Shown in pieces: positions 26,303-31,391 of a stretch of DNA of 31,391 bases. This DNA comes from an uncultured Bilophila sp. (GTDB lineage: Bacteria > Desulfobacterota > Desulfovibrionia > Desulfovibrionales > Desulfovibrionaceae): NCBI GenBank assembly GCA_902373525.1, contig CABKMN010000024.1, positions 1-31,391 on the forward strand, written 5' to 3'. Below the pieces are notes generated by a model, which saw only the letters and a list, made by a program, of their open reading frames with translations, did no database searches and had not been told where the DNA came from. Positions within the stretch are counted from its first letter, which is position 1; each line of letters starts with the position of its first letter. The translations under genes and the position numbers were made by a program.

Positions 26303-26809
26303 TCATTCCACGGCGAATGCGTACTGCGCGAACTTGTCGAGGATGGCGCACATGGTGATCGCCATCATCCCGGAAAGGAAGGCGACCCGTTCCTTGGGCA
26401 GAGCGTCGAGGGCGTCGGTGCCGACCAGCCGCTGATAGAACAGCGCGGGGCACTGCTTCTGCTGGTTCTGGGCCATGAGGCGGATGTAGCCGGAAAAGGT
26501 GTCGTCGATGAAGGCTTCGATCTGTTCGGGCGTGTACTTGGCGACCTGCGAGAGCAGGGTGCGGGTGCTCCGCAGGTATTCCGCCATGACCTGATTGGAG
26601 GCCTGCGCCATGAGCCCGTAGACCACGGCGGCGTGGACGAAGCCGTACCACTCGCGGACAAGCGCCTTGCGGGAGGTTTCGCCGTCGTGGGGGATGCCCG
26701 CGCGGTCGGCCATTTCCATCAGGTCCTGTTCGCGGGTGTTGATCTCAAAAAGGATGCAGGCGGCCTGTACGGCCTGTTCGGGAGTAAGCGTCTTGGTCTG
26801 TTCTGACAT
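26303..26809 (-). CDS. Uncharacterised 168-aa helical protein
   Basis: Not recognised. 168 residues, predominantly helical and Ala/Gln/Met-rich (ALVREWYGFVHAAVVYGLMAQASNQVMAEYL; YTPEQIEAFIDDTFSGYIRLMAQNQQKQ; ERVAFLSGMMAITMCAILDKFAQYAFAVE). Some stretches are hydrophobic, but they look amphipathic rather than clearly membrane-spanning. Start at 26809 (MSEQTKTLTPEQ) has AGGA upstream; the in-frame extension to 26938 is Pro/Ser-rich and not credible. It lies 55 bp after the 163-aa gene on the same strand, with an 8-bp perfect hairpin in between (26825-26832/26845-26852). The two are probably one operon of linked function. No function proposed. Confidence 0.8.
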   Translation of the reverse strand: MSEQTKTLTPEQAVQAACILFEINTREQDLMEMADRAGIPHDGETSRKALVREWYGFVHAAVVYGLMAQASNQVMAEYLRSTRTLLSQVAKYTPEQIEAFIDDTFSGYIRLMAQNQQKQCPALFYQRLVGTDALDALPKERVAFLSGMMAITMCAILDKFAQYAFAVE

Positions 26810-26824
26810 GCGCGATTCCTGACG

Positions 26825-26852
26825 GGCGGGGCACCCCGGAGGAGGCCCCGCC
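26825..26852 (-). promoter_or_regulatory. Hairpin between the two uncharacterised genes
   Basis: GGCGGGGC (26825-26832) and GCCCCGCC (26845-26852) form a perfect 8-bp stem with a 12-nt loop. There is no T run. On the minus strand it lies shortly before the ribosome-binding site of the 168-aa gene, so it could protect the upstream cistron or lower read-through. Confidence 0.45.
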
Positions 26853-26864
26853 GGTGATGCCGCG

Positions 26865-27356
26865 CTACTCGATTTCGTTTTTGCTGTCCCTGGCATGGAA
26901 CGGGTTGAAGGAAACCTTTTCCTTGAACAGGGTCTCAAGGTAGGACAGCGCGTTGTCGCTGTTGGTCTGTCTGATGCCGATGGCCCCGTAGGAGAAATTC
27001 ACGTGGAACTGCTTGGAGCGGCCTGTTCCATAGCCGATTTCCATGAAACATTCCACCAGCGAGATGGGCTTGATGCTGATCGGGATGAAGGTGAAGGCGC
27101 TCTTGTCTTCGGTGTAGATGCACACGGCGGCGAGCATTTTGTGGTCCACGATGCGGAAGGGAACGGTCTGGTCGGGCAGCGGGGCGCAGGTTTCGTCGAT
27201 GCGCAGCGGGACCACGAGGTCCGCCTGCTTGCAGCCGATGGCGAACTCGAAGAGTTCGACGAAGGTGAGGAGCTGGCTGTACGCCGCGCTGCGGTATTCC
27301 TCCTCAATCTTCTGCCGTTGCTCGAACATGGAACAGATTTCTGCATACGCGGACAT
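26865..27356 (-). CDS. Uncharacterised 163-aa protein
   Basis: Not recognised. 163 residues. An N-terminal helical segment with coiled-coil character (MFEQRQKIEEEYRSAAYSQLLTFVELFEFAIG, about 10-41) precedes a strand-rich body (LVVPLRIDETCAPLPDQTVPFRIVDHKMLAAVCIYT; AFTFIPISIKPISLVECFMEIGYG) and a short helical end (DNALSYLETLFKEKVSF). No signal peptide or membrane span. Start at 27356 with AGGAG 7-8 bp upstream, an excellent site. First gene of a likely two-gene operon with the 168-aa gene. A 577-bp gene-free region lies upstream. Function unknown. Confidence 0.82.
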   Translation of the reverse strand: MSAYAEICSMFEQRQKIEEEYRSAAYSQLLTFVELFEFAIGCKQADLVVPLRIDETCAPLPDQTVPFRIVDHKMLAAVCIYTEDKSAFTFIPISIKPISLVECFMEIGYGTGRSKQFHVNFSYGAIGIRQTNSDNALSYLETLFKEKVSFNPFHARDSKNEIE

Positions 27357-27933
27357 GGCTTACTCCTGTGGATGTAGTTCGCCGGGCGAGTGTTGCCGAA
27401 TGACGCCACTGCCGTATCGGGAAAGGATGTACGGGACAGTGCGGCTTTTCCGGAACAGAGGAAAGCTGTCGTTCTCTATGCGGTTGGGAGAGGACTCCGT
27501 ATGCGAAACGGCGATGCGGAATGCCGGAAAAGGCTGCCCCGTTCTTGTCCGCAGCATGCAAGAAAGCGGCGCGATGATCAAGAGGCGTGAGGCAAGAACG
27601 TCCCGCAAGACGGTTGCGGCGGACGATGCGGTCGCCGTGCGTCGTCGGGCTCGGCTGCGGTTTTCCTGAACGGAGGAAAACGGGAAGCGGCCCCGCGCGA
27701 TTCCTTCCGTTGCGAAGCCCTGTGAACTGGGGGCGGTGCGAACGCGGCCGCACGGGATTCCCTCCCGCCGGGCCGCCGCCGTTTGGGGTCCCGTCGGGCT
27801 CCACCCGCCGGAAATGATGGGAAAAACCGTTCCCGCCCAAAGCTCTCAAGGTTCTCATCGGATATATAATGGAGCTTTCCCGCCATTCACGGCACCTTTT
27901 GCGCTAGACAGAAAACGAACCGGGAGGTTTGCC
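27357..27933. other. 577-bp divergent gene-free region
   Basis: Largest gap in the window. No reading frame has a ribosome-binding site or plausible protein. It contains hairpins GCTTTTCC..GGAAAGC (about 27443-27469) and GTTTTCCT-GAACGG-AGGAAAAC (27660-27681), and a perfect TATAAT near 27865 for the DUF1269 gene. It must also hold the promoter of the uncharacterised gene pair, not identified. A small RNA cannot be excluded, but no T-run terminator was found inside. Confidence 0.55.
27865..27870 (+). promoter_or_regulatory. Perfect -10 box of the DUF1269 gene
   Basis: TATAAT in GGATATATAATGG, about 64 bp before the ATG. The matching -35 region is poor, so an activator or another sigma factor may be needed. 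Confidence 0.5.
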
Positions 27934-28458
27934 ATGCGCAAGTTGATTGCTGTGACCTATGATACGGAGTTCAAGGCCGAAGAAGTGCGTCTCGCCTTCC
28001 TGAAAATGCAGAAATCCTATCTTGTTTCGCTTGAGGACGCGGTCGTCGTCGAAAAGAAGCAGAACGGCAAGGTCAAGCTGCACCAGATGTACAACCTGAC
28101 CGCCAGCGGTGCCGTGGGCGGTGGTTTCTGGGGCGTGCTCATCGGCCTGATCTTCATGAATCCGCTCCTCGGGCTGGTCGTCGGGGCCGGTGCGGGCGCC
28201 GTCGCCGGTGCGTTGAGCGACGTGGGCATCAATGACGATTTCATGAAGCAGTTGGCCGAAAAGCTGACGCCGGGCACGTCCGCCCTGTTCGTGCTGGTCG
28301 ATTCCGATCTGACCGACAAGGTGCTCGACGCCCTGCGCGGCACCGGCGGCACGGTGCTCCAGTCTTCGCTTTCCCACGAGGACGAAGCCAAGCTGCAAGC
28401 CGCGCTCACCAGCGCCCGGGCGGCCCAGCAGGACACGGACGCCCCCGCCGATAAGTAG
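27934..28458 (+). CDS. DUF1269 family membrane protein
   Basis: 174 residues. The N-terminal domain (MRKLIAVTYDTEFKAEEVRLAFLKMQKSYLVSLEDAVVVEKK, 1-42) with the following Gly-rich hydrophobic block GAVGGGFWGVLIGLIFMNPLLGLVVGAGAGAVAGAL (59-94), and a C-terminal alpha/beta part with KLTPGTSALFVLVDS, is the DUF1269 pattern. The glycine-zipper block can insert in membranes as one hairpin or two short helices. Family function is unknown; members are often stress- or envelope-linked, which I would not assume here. Good ribosome-binding site GGGAGG before the ATG at 27934. Monocistronic, with two terminators behind it. Confidence 0.92.
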   Translation: MRKLIAVTYDTEFKAEEVRLAFLKMQKSYLVSLEDAVVVEKKQNGKVKLHQMYNLTASGAVGGGFWGVLIGLIFMNPLLGLVVGAGAGAVAGALSDVGINDDFMKQLAEKLTPGTSALFVLVDSDLTDKVLDALRGTGGTVLQSSLSHEDEAKLQAALTSARAAQQDTDAPADK

Positions 28459-28488
28459 GCGGACTCTCTGAAAAGGCAGTATGGAAAA

Positions 28489-28518
28489 GGCCGCTTTCGT
28501 ATGAAGGCGGTCTTTTTT
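28489..28518 (+). terminator. Intrinsic terminator of the DUF1269 gene
   Basis: GGCCGCTTTC (28489-28498), loop GTAT, GAAGGCGGTC (28503-28512) with two wobble pairs, then TTTTTT (28513-28518). It lies 30 bp after the stop. Confidence 0.88.
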
Positions 28519-28527
28519 CGTGCGAAG

Positions 28528-28581
28528 CCGGGGGAAGGGAGGGAAAACTTTCTGGAGAAAGTTTTCCCTCCCTTCCCCCGG
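28528..28581. repeat. 26-bp perfect inverted repeat (TTCT..AGAA hairpin family)
   Basis: Arms 28528-28553 and 28556-28581 are exact reverse complements around GG, a 54-bp near-palindrome beginning CCGGGGGAAGGGAGGG. It is followed by ACCCCCTTCC and then the conserved tail. It starts only 9 bp after the T run of the canonical terminator, so it is not needed for basic termination. Same family as 4-55 and 24434-24472. Confidence 0.8.
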
Positions 28582-28604
28582 ACCCCCTTCCTTCTCCTTT
28601 CAAA

Positions 28605-28630
28605 GACTTTTGGCCTTATCGAATCCCTTG
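28605..28630 (+). repeat. Conserved tail repeat, copy after the DUF1269 gene
   Basis: GACTTTTGGCCTTATCGAAT followed by CCCTTG. It matches 24487-24511 and the reverse complement of 31343-31367. Here the inverted pair is partly lost (TTTGG in place of TTCGA). Confidence 0.65.
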
Positions 28631-28748
28631 TTGCGGTTTTCCCGGTGTGGCGCGGGATCGGGCTTTGGGAAGCGCGTCGTTGCGGGGAATCGGGAGAGGA
28701 CGGAAAAGCGGAATGGGGAGCGGAAAGGCTTTTGTCCGGGGCGGAGGG

Positions 28749-29528
28749 TCAGTCCTTTTCCAGTTGGCCGAGGTGCTCGACGACGAGGGTGGGCTGGCGT
28801 TCGAGGCCGGGGAGGTCGCTGGCCTTGGCTTCGCCGCTGAGGACGAGGATGAAGTCGATGCCCGCGTTTTCGGCGAGTTTCTTGTCGGTGCTGAGGCGGT
28901 CGCCGACCATGACCATGTCCTCGCGCCGGTAGGTCTGGAGGAGCGTGCCGAGCACGGCGGGATCGGGCTTGCCGAAGATGTGCTGCGGGCGGCGGCCCGT
29001 GGCGGTCTCGAACAGGGACATGAAGCTGCCCGCGTCCGGGAGCGGCCCCTTGGGAGACGGGCAGACGAGGTCCGGGTGGGTGGCGAGGTAGGCGACCTCC
29101 GGCTTCTGGAGCAGCAGGGCCGCGTGGGTGAGCTTTTCGTAGGTCAGCTCGGTGTCGTAGGCGAGCACCACGGCTTCCGCGCCTTCGGAAGTGTCGTATT
29201 CGAGCACGTTCAGCTCGGGCATGCGTTCGCGGAGGCAGGCCACGAAGTCGCGGTTGCCCACGGGATAGACGGTGCGGATGCCGTTGGCCCGCAGGTGGGC
29301 GACGAGCGGCGTCACCGGCGACAGGATGTGGTCGAGCGTCGCCGGGATGCCCATCCGTTCGAGCTTGTTGACGTAGGTGAGCGGGGACTTCGAGGTGTTG
29401 TTGCTGAGAAAATGGAAGTCGATGGCGTCCCGGTGGCGGAGGATGAAGTCGATGGTCCCCCGGATGGGGATGTCGCCGAGGTAGACGGTGCCGTCGAGAT
29501 CGAGCACGAAACATTTTTTGTTGAGCAT
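28749..29528 (-). CDS. HAD-IIA (NagD-like) phosphatase
   Basis: 259 residues. HAD superfamily with a C2-type cap. Motif I DLDGTVYLGD with nucleophile Asp10 and acid/base Asp12, motif II LSNNTSKSP (41-49), motif III Lys187 in FGKPDPAVL, and motif IV VGDRLSTDKKLAENAGID (208-225) with Asp210. Family members dephosphorylate nucleotides, 4-nitrophenyl phosphate, glycerol 3-phosphate or phosphoglycolate. Start at 29528 with GGAAGA upstream. It is divergent from a GlpR-like repressor, 135 bp away. That makes glycerol 3-phosphate a reasonable but untested substrate guess. Confidence 0.92.
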   Translation of the reverse strand: MLNKKCFVLDLDGTVYLGDIPIRGTIDFILRHRDAIDFHFLSNNTSKSPLTYVNKLERMGIPATLDHILSPVTPLVAHLRANGIRTVYPVGNRDFVACLRERMPELNVLEYDTSEGAEAVVLAYDTELTYEKLTHAALLLQKPEVAYLATHPDLVCPSPKGPLPDAGSFMSLFETATGRRPQHIFGKPDPAVLGTLLQTYRREDMVMVGDRLSTDKKLAENAGIDFILVLSGEAKASDLPGLERQPTLVVEHLGQLEKD

Positions 29529-29663
29529 GGCAATCTTCCCGAAAAACAGTATTGGGGGAGTCAACATACGGTGACTTGTCCCGCCTGTCCAGACGCGGGC
29601 ATTCCGCGCGGGGCGGTTGAAGCGAAGGGAGGAACAGGGTACAAGTCCGGGAGGGGGAACCGT
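29529..29663. promoter_or_regulatory. Divergent control region between the HAD and glpR-like genes
   Basis: 135 bp holding both start regions. AGTCA-N8-TGACT (29559-29563/29572-29576) is a small inverted repeat, and its left half reads TTGACT on the minus strand. No complete promoter was found in either direction. An operator for the adjacent DeoR-family repressor would be expected here. Confidence 0.35.
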
Positions 29664-30425
29664 ATGAGCAAGACTTCCGCGCGTCATCAGGCCTTGCAGG
29701 AATTTCTTTCGGCACGGGGCTATGCGACCATCGAGGAGCTGGCCAGACACTTCGAGGTTACGCCGCAGACGGTCCGCAAGGACATCAACGCGCTGGCCGA
29801 AGAAGGCAAGGTGCAGCGTTTCCACGGCGGGGCGGGCATGGTTTCCGGTTCGGAGAACATCGTCTACGACGAACGCAAGGGCATCCGGCAGGACGAAAAG
29901 CGGCGCATCGGCGAATTGTTGGCGACGCACATCCCGGACGGCGTTTCCGTGTGCATCAACATCGGCACCACGACCGAGGAGGCCGCGCGCGCCCTGCTCG
30001 AACACAAGAGCCTGCGCGTGGTCACGAACAGCCTCAACGTGGCCTCGATCTGCGCCCGCAATCCCTCCTTCGACGTGGCGGTCGCCTGCGGCACGGTGCG
30101 GCACCGGGACAACGGCATCGTCGGGGCCAGCGCCGAGCGCTTCATCCGCGAGTTCCGGGTGGACTACGGCATCATCGGCATTTCCGGCATTGACGAGGAA
30201 GGCAACCTGCTGGACTACGACTACCGCGAGGTCGCCGTGGCCCGCACCATCATCGAATGTTCCCGCCGCGTGTTCCTCGTGACCGACAGCTCCAAATTCG
30301 GACGGCCCGCAATGGTCCGTGTCGCGCATTTGTCCGACATCAACGCCCTGTTCACCAACGCCCCTCTCGATTCCCGCTGGGAAGACCTCATCCGCGAAGC
30401 CGGGGTCGAACTGTTCATGGTGTGA
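29664..30425 (+). CDS. glpR: GlpR-like DeoR-family transcriptional repressor
   Basis: 253 residues. N-terminal DeoR-type winged helix-turn-helix (about 5-58: QALQEFLSARGYATIEELARHFEVTPQTVRKDINALAEEGKVQRFHGGAG) and a C-terminal ISOCOT-like sugar-phosphate sensor domain with INIGTTTEEAARAL (98-111) and VTNSLNVASIC (120-130). The run YGIIGISGIDEEGNLLDYDYREV...DSSKFGRPAMV closely follows GlpR of enterobacteria as I remember it, more than other DeoR members. GlpR is released from DNA by glycerol 3-phosphate. No glpK, glpD or glpF is in the window. Start at 29664 with GGGAGGGGG upstream. Effector is inferred. Confidence 0.85.
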   Translation: MSKTSARHQALQEFLSARGYATIEELARHFEVTPQTVRKDINALAEEGKVQRFHGGAGMVSGSENIVYDERKGIRQDEKRRIGELLATHIPDGVSVCINIGTTTEEAARALLEHKSLRVVTNSLNVASICARNPSFDVAVACGTVRHRDNGIVGASAERFIREFRVDYGIIGISGIDEEGNLLDYDYREVAVARTIIECSRRVFLVTDSSKFGRPAMVRVAHLSDINALFTNAPLDSRWEDLIREAGVELFMV

Positions 30426-30427
30426 AC

Positions 30428-30476
30428 CGCGTTCCGAGTCCCGAGCACGCTCTCCCGAACGGCTTTTCTTTTTTTC
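30428..30476 (+). terminator. Likely terminator after the glpR-like gene
   Basis: CCG-c-GTTC-c-GAG can pair with CTC-tcc-CGAACGG, with bulges, and TTTTCTTTTTTT follows (30463-30476). The stem is imperfect, but the T tract is strong. Confidence 0.55.
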
Positions 30477-30515
30477 CAAGCACACAGCGCCCTTTTTAGG
30501 TCTTCCGCGATATTC

Positions 30516-30591
30516 GCGGCTCTTCGCATACGCCCAGACGGCCTTGCGGGTGAGCCTCCTTTTCGTTTTGCGGCTCTTCGCGGACGCGCAG
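30516..30591. repeat. Pair of 22-bp imperfect direct repeats
   Basis: 30516-30537 and 30570-30591 both start GCGGCTCTTCGC and end CAG, with 19 of 22 positions equal and a 54-bp period. They lie in the gene-free 269-bp stretch between the glpR-like gene and the convergent protease gene, where nothing else was recognised. Confidence 0.45.
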
Positions 30592-30694
30592 GCTCCGAAA
30601 GGTGCCCCGGAGGGGACGCCATGCCCGATTCCCGCGTGCGCCCTTTGCAGTCTCGACCGTAGGTGGGAGGCGCGCGGCGGTTTTGCACCGACGT

Positions 30695-31117
30695 TTACAG
30701 GAAAAAGGCCAGATTGTACCAGAAATGCAGGATGGCGCAGAGCCAGAGGGAACGGTGGCGCGTCCAGATCGCGCCGAAGGCCAGCGAAGGGAAGAAGGTC
30801 AGGCCCGCCATGATCGGCGGGTGCGTCGGCAGGTGGGAGAGCGCGAACACGACCGAAGCGAGCAGGCATCCGGCGGTGAACAGCCCCCGGCGGCCCTTCA
30901 CCATCTGCTCAAGCTGCTGCTGGAGCAGGACGCGGTAGGCCAGTTCCTCGGAGATCGCCACGGAAGCCAGACGCCACGGCGGCGGCATGACGCCTCCCTG
31001 AAACGGCAGCCCGGCGACGCCGAGCAGCAACGCCAGCCAGAACCAGCCGTCGCCGAAGCCGCGGACGAACCGCCTTGCGCCCAGCGAATCCCGAATACTC
31101 CGCCACAACTCCGCCAT
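30695..31117 (-). CDS. CPBP-family intramembrane metalloprotease (short)
   Basis: 140 residues, short for the family, which often has 200-300. It still has the core motifs: Glu57-Glu58...Arg62 in SEELAYR, His95 in FALSHL, and His131...Asn135 in HFWYN. Hydrophobic segments at about 23-40, 78-95, 101-118 and 122-140 give roughly four membrane spans. CPBP (CAAX protease and bacteriocin-processing) members cleave within or near membranes or serve bacteriocin immunity; the substrate here is unknown. Start at 31117 with GAGGAAAGGAT directly upstream. It looks complete rather than truncated, because the motifs run in order to a C-terminus ending in the last helix. Confidence 0.88.
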   Translation of the reverse strand: MAELWRSIRDSLGARRFVRGFGDGWFWLALLLGVAGLPFQGGVMPPPWRLASVAISEELAYRVLLQQQLEQMVKGRRGLFTAGCLLASVVFALSHLPTHPPIMAGLTFFPSLAFGAIWTRHRSLWLCAILHFWYNLAFFL

Positions 31118-31391
31118 ATCCTTTCCTCATGAAAATTGGACGGTTTCCTCGCGTATATGCGCCGTCCCGTCCCACCTCATTTCAGCGTGTCCAACGTGCC
31201 GTCGTCCGAAGACCACTCTTGAAAGCACGGTGTCCTCATTCCTGTACGCCCGCGCTTGCAGAGGGAGATACCATCCCTCTCTTATTTCTTGAATAAGAAA
31301 GAACACCCCGCCCCGACATCCCGCCCACAAGGACAATCTCCGAACAAGGATTCGATAAAGTCGAAAGTCTTGGGAGGGAGAGAGGAGGGGG
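31118..31391. other. 274-bp gene-free end of window
   Basis: Upstream of the protease gene. It contains AGAGGGA-GATACCA-TCCCTCT (31260-31280) directly followed by TCTTATT-TCTTG-AATAAGA (31280-31298), two perfect 7-bp inverted repeats in tandem, and at the right edge the conserved tail and half hairpin (31343-31391). No gene was supported within it. Confidence 0.5.
31343..31391 (-). repeat. Conserved tail repeat plus half hairpin, cut by window edge
   Basis: Read on the minus strand: the pyrimidine-rich arm CCCCCTCCTCTCTCCCTCCC (31391-31372), then AAGACTTTCGACTTTATCGA and ATCCTTGTT. The order arm-then-tail equals the copies at 24.4 and 28.5 kb. The other hairpin arm should lie just right of the window, after a minus-strand gene end. 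Confidence 0.6.

Noticed and set aside
30602..31132. 176-aa open frame on plus, opposite the CPBP protease
   Set aside because: The minus frame carries ordered CPBP motifs and a good ribosome-binding site; the plus frame is Arg/Gln/Pro-rich without motifs.
31127..31336. 69-aa frame on minus upstream of the protease gene
   Set aside because: Begins with TTG, lacks a properly spaced ribosome-binding site and overlaps inverted repeats.

Overview
The window is about 31.4 kb of high-GC (roughly 63-65%) bacterial chromosome. Gene content and order point to a Desulfovibrio-like member of the Desulfovibrionaceae: nusB-leuS-lptE-holA-radC-lon, comEB-like-ribD-ribE-ribBA-ribH, and yceD-rpmF-plsX-fabH-fabG-acpP-fabF-glyA. 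LptE shows a Gram-negative outer membrane. Genus and species cannot be fixed from sequence alone. I see no rRNA, tRNA, CRISPR, prophage, transposase or plasmid gene.

Layout. 62-7928 (minus): nusB, leuS, lptE, holA, radC, lon, a tight housekeeping run ending in a large hairpin at the window edge. 7929-8478: 550 bp without a gene, holding a GC-rich repeat arm and three hairpins. 8479-12529 (minus): riboflavin operon ribD-ribE-ribBA-ribH, translationally coupled to an upstream dCMP deaminase. 12844-19616 (minus): glyA and the fatty-acid/phospholipid cluster with rpmF and a YceD/DUF177 gene, probably starting from a promoter near 19640-19665. 19998-21179 (minus): a class I/II aminotransferase. 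From 21.2 kb onward genes are mostly single units on alternating strands: an unrecognised 575-aa protein (+), rsmE (+), aroQ (-), a class-I glutamine amidotransferase (+), two unrecognised small proteins (-), a DUF1269 membrane protein (+), a HAD-IIA phosphatase (-) divergent from a GlpR-like repressor (+), and a small CPBP-family membrane protease (-).

The left 21 kb serves core macromolecular and membrane synthesis: FabH, FabG, FabF and ACP make acyl chains, PlsX passes them to phospholipid synthesis, the Rib enzymes make FMN/FAD precursors, and GlyA supplies one-carbon units. The right 10 kb is more individual.

The least ordinary signal is between the genes. (1) A composite GC-rich palindromic element of about 262-265 bp, with two inverted arms around a spacer, occurs twice (12576-12840, 19734-19995), and a lone arm lies at 7971-8061. 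(2) A second family places a very long, near-perfect hairpin with a TTCT..AGAA apex after gene ends; a conserved tail containing TTATCGAATCC follows (seen at 24.4 and 28.5 kb, the tail alone at 31.3 kb, the hairpin alone at 1-60). Both families are described below with the comparisons that would test them.
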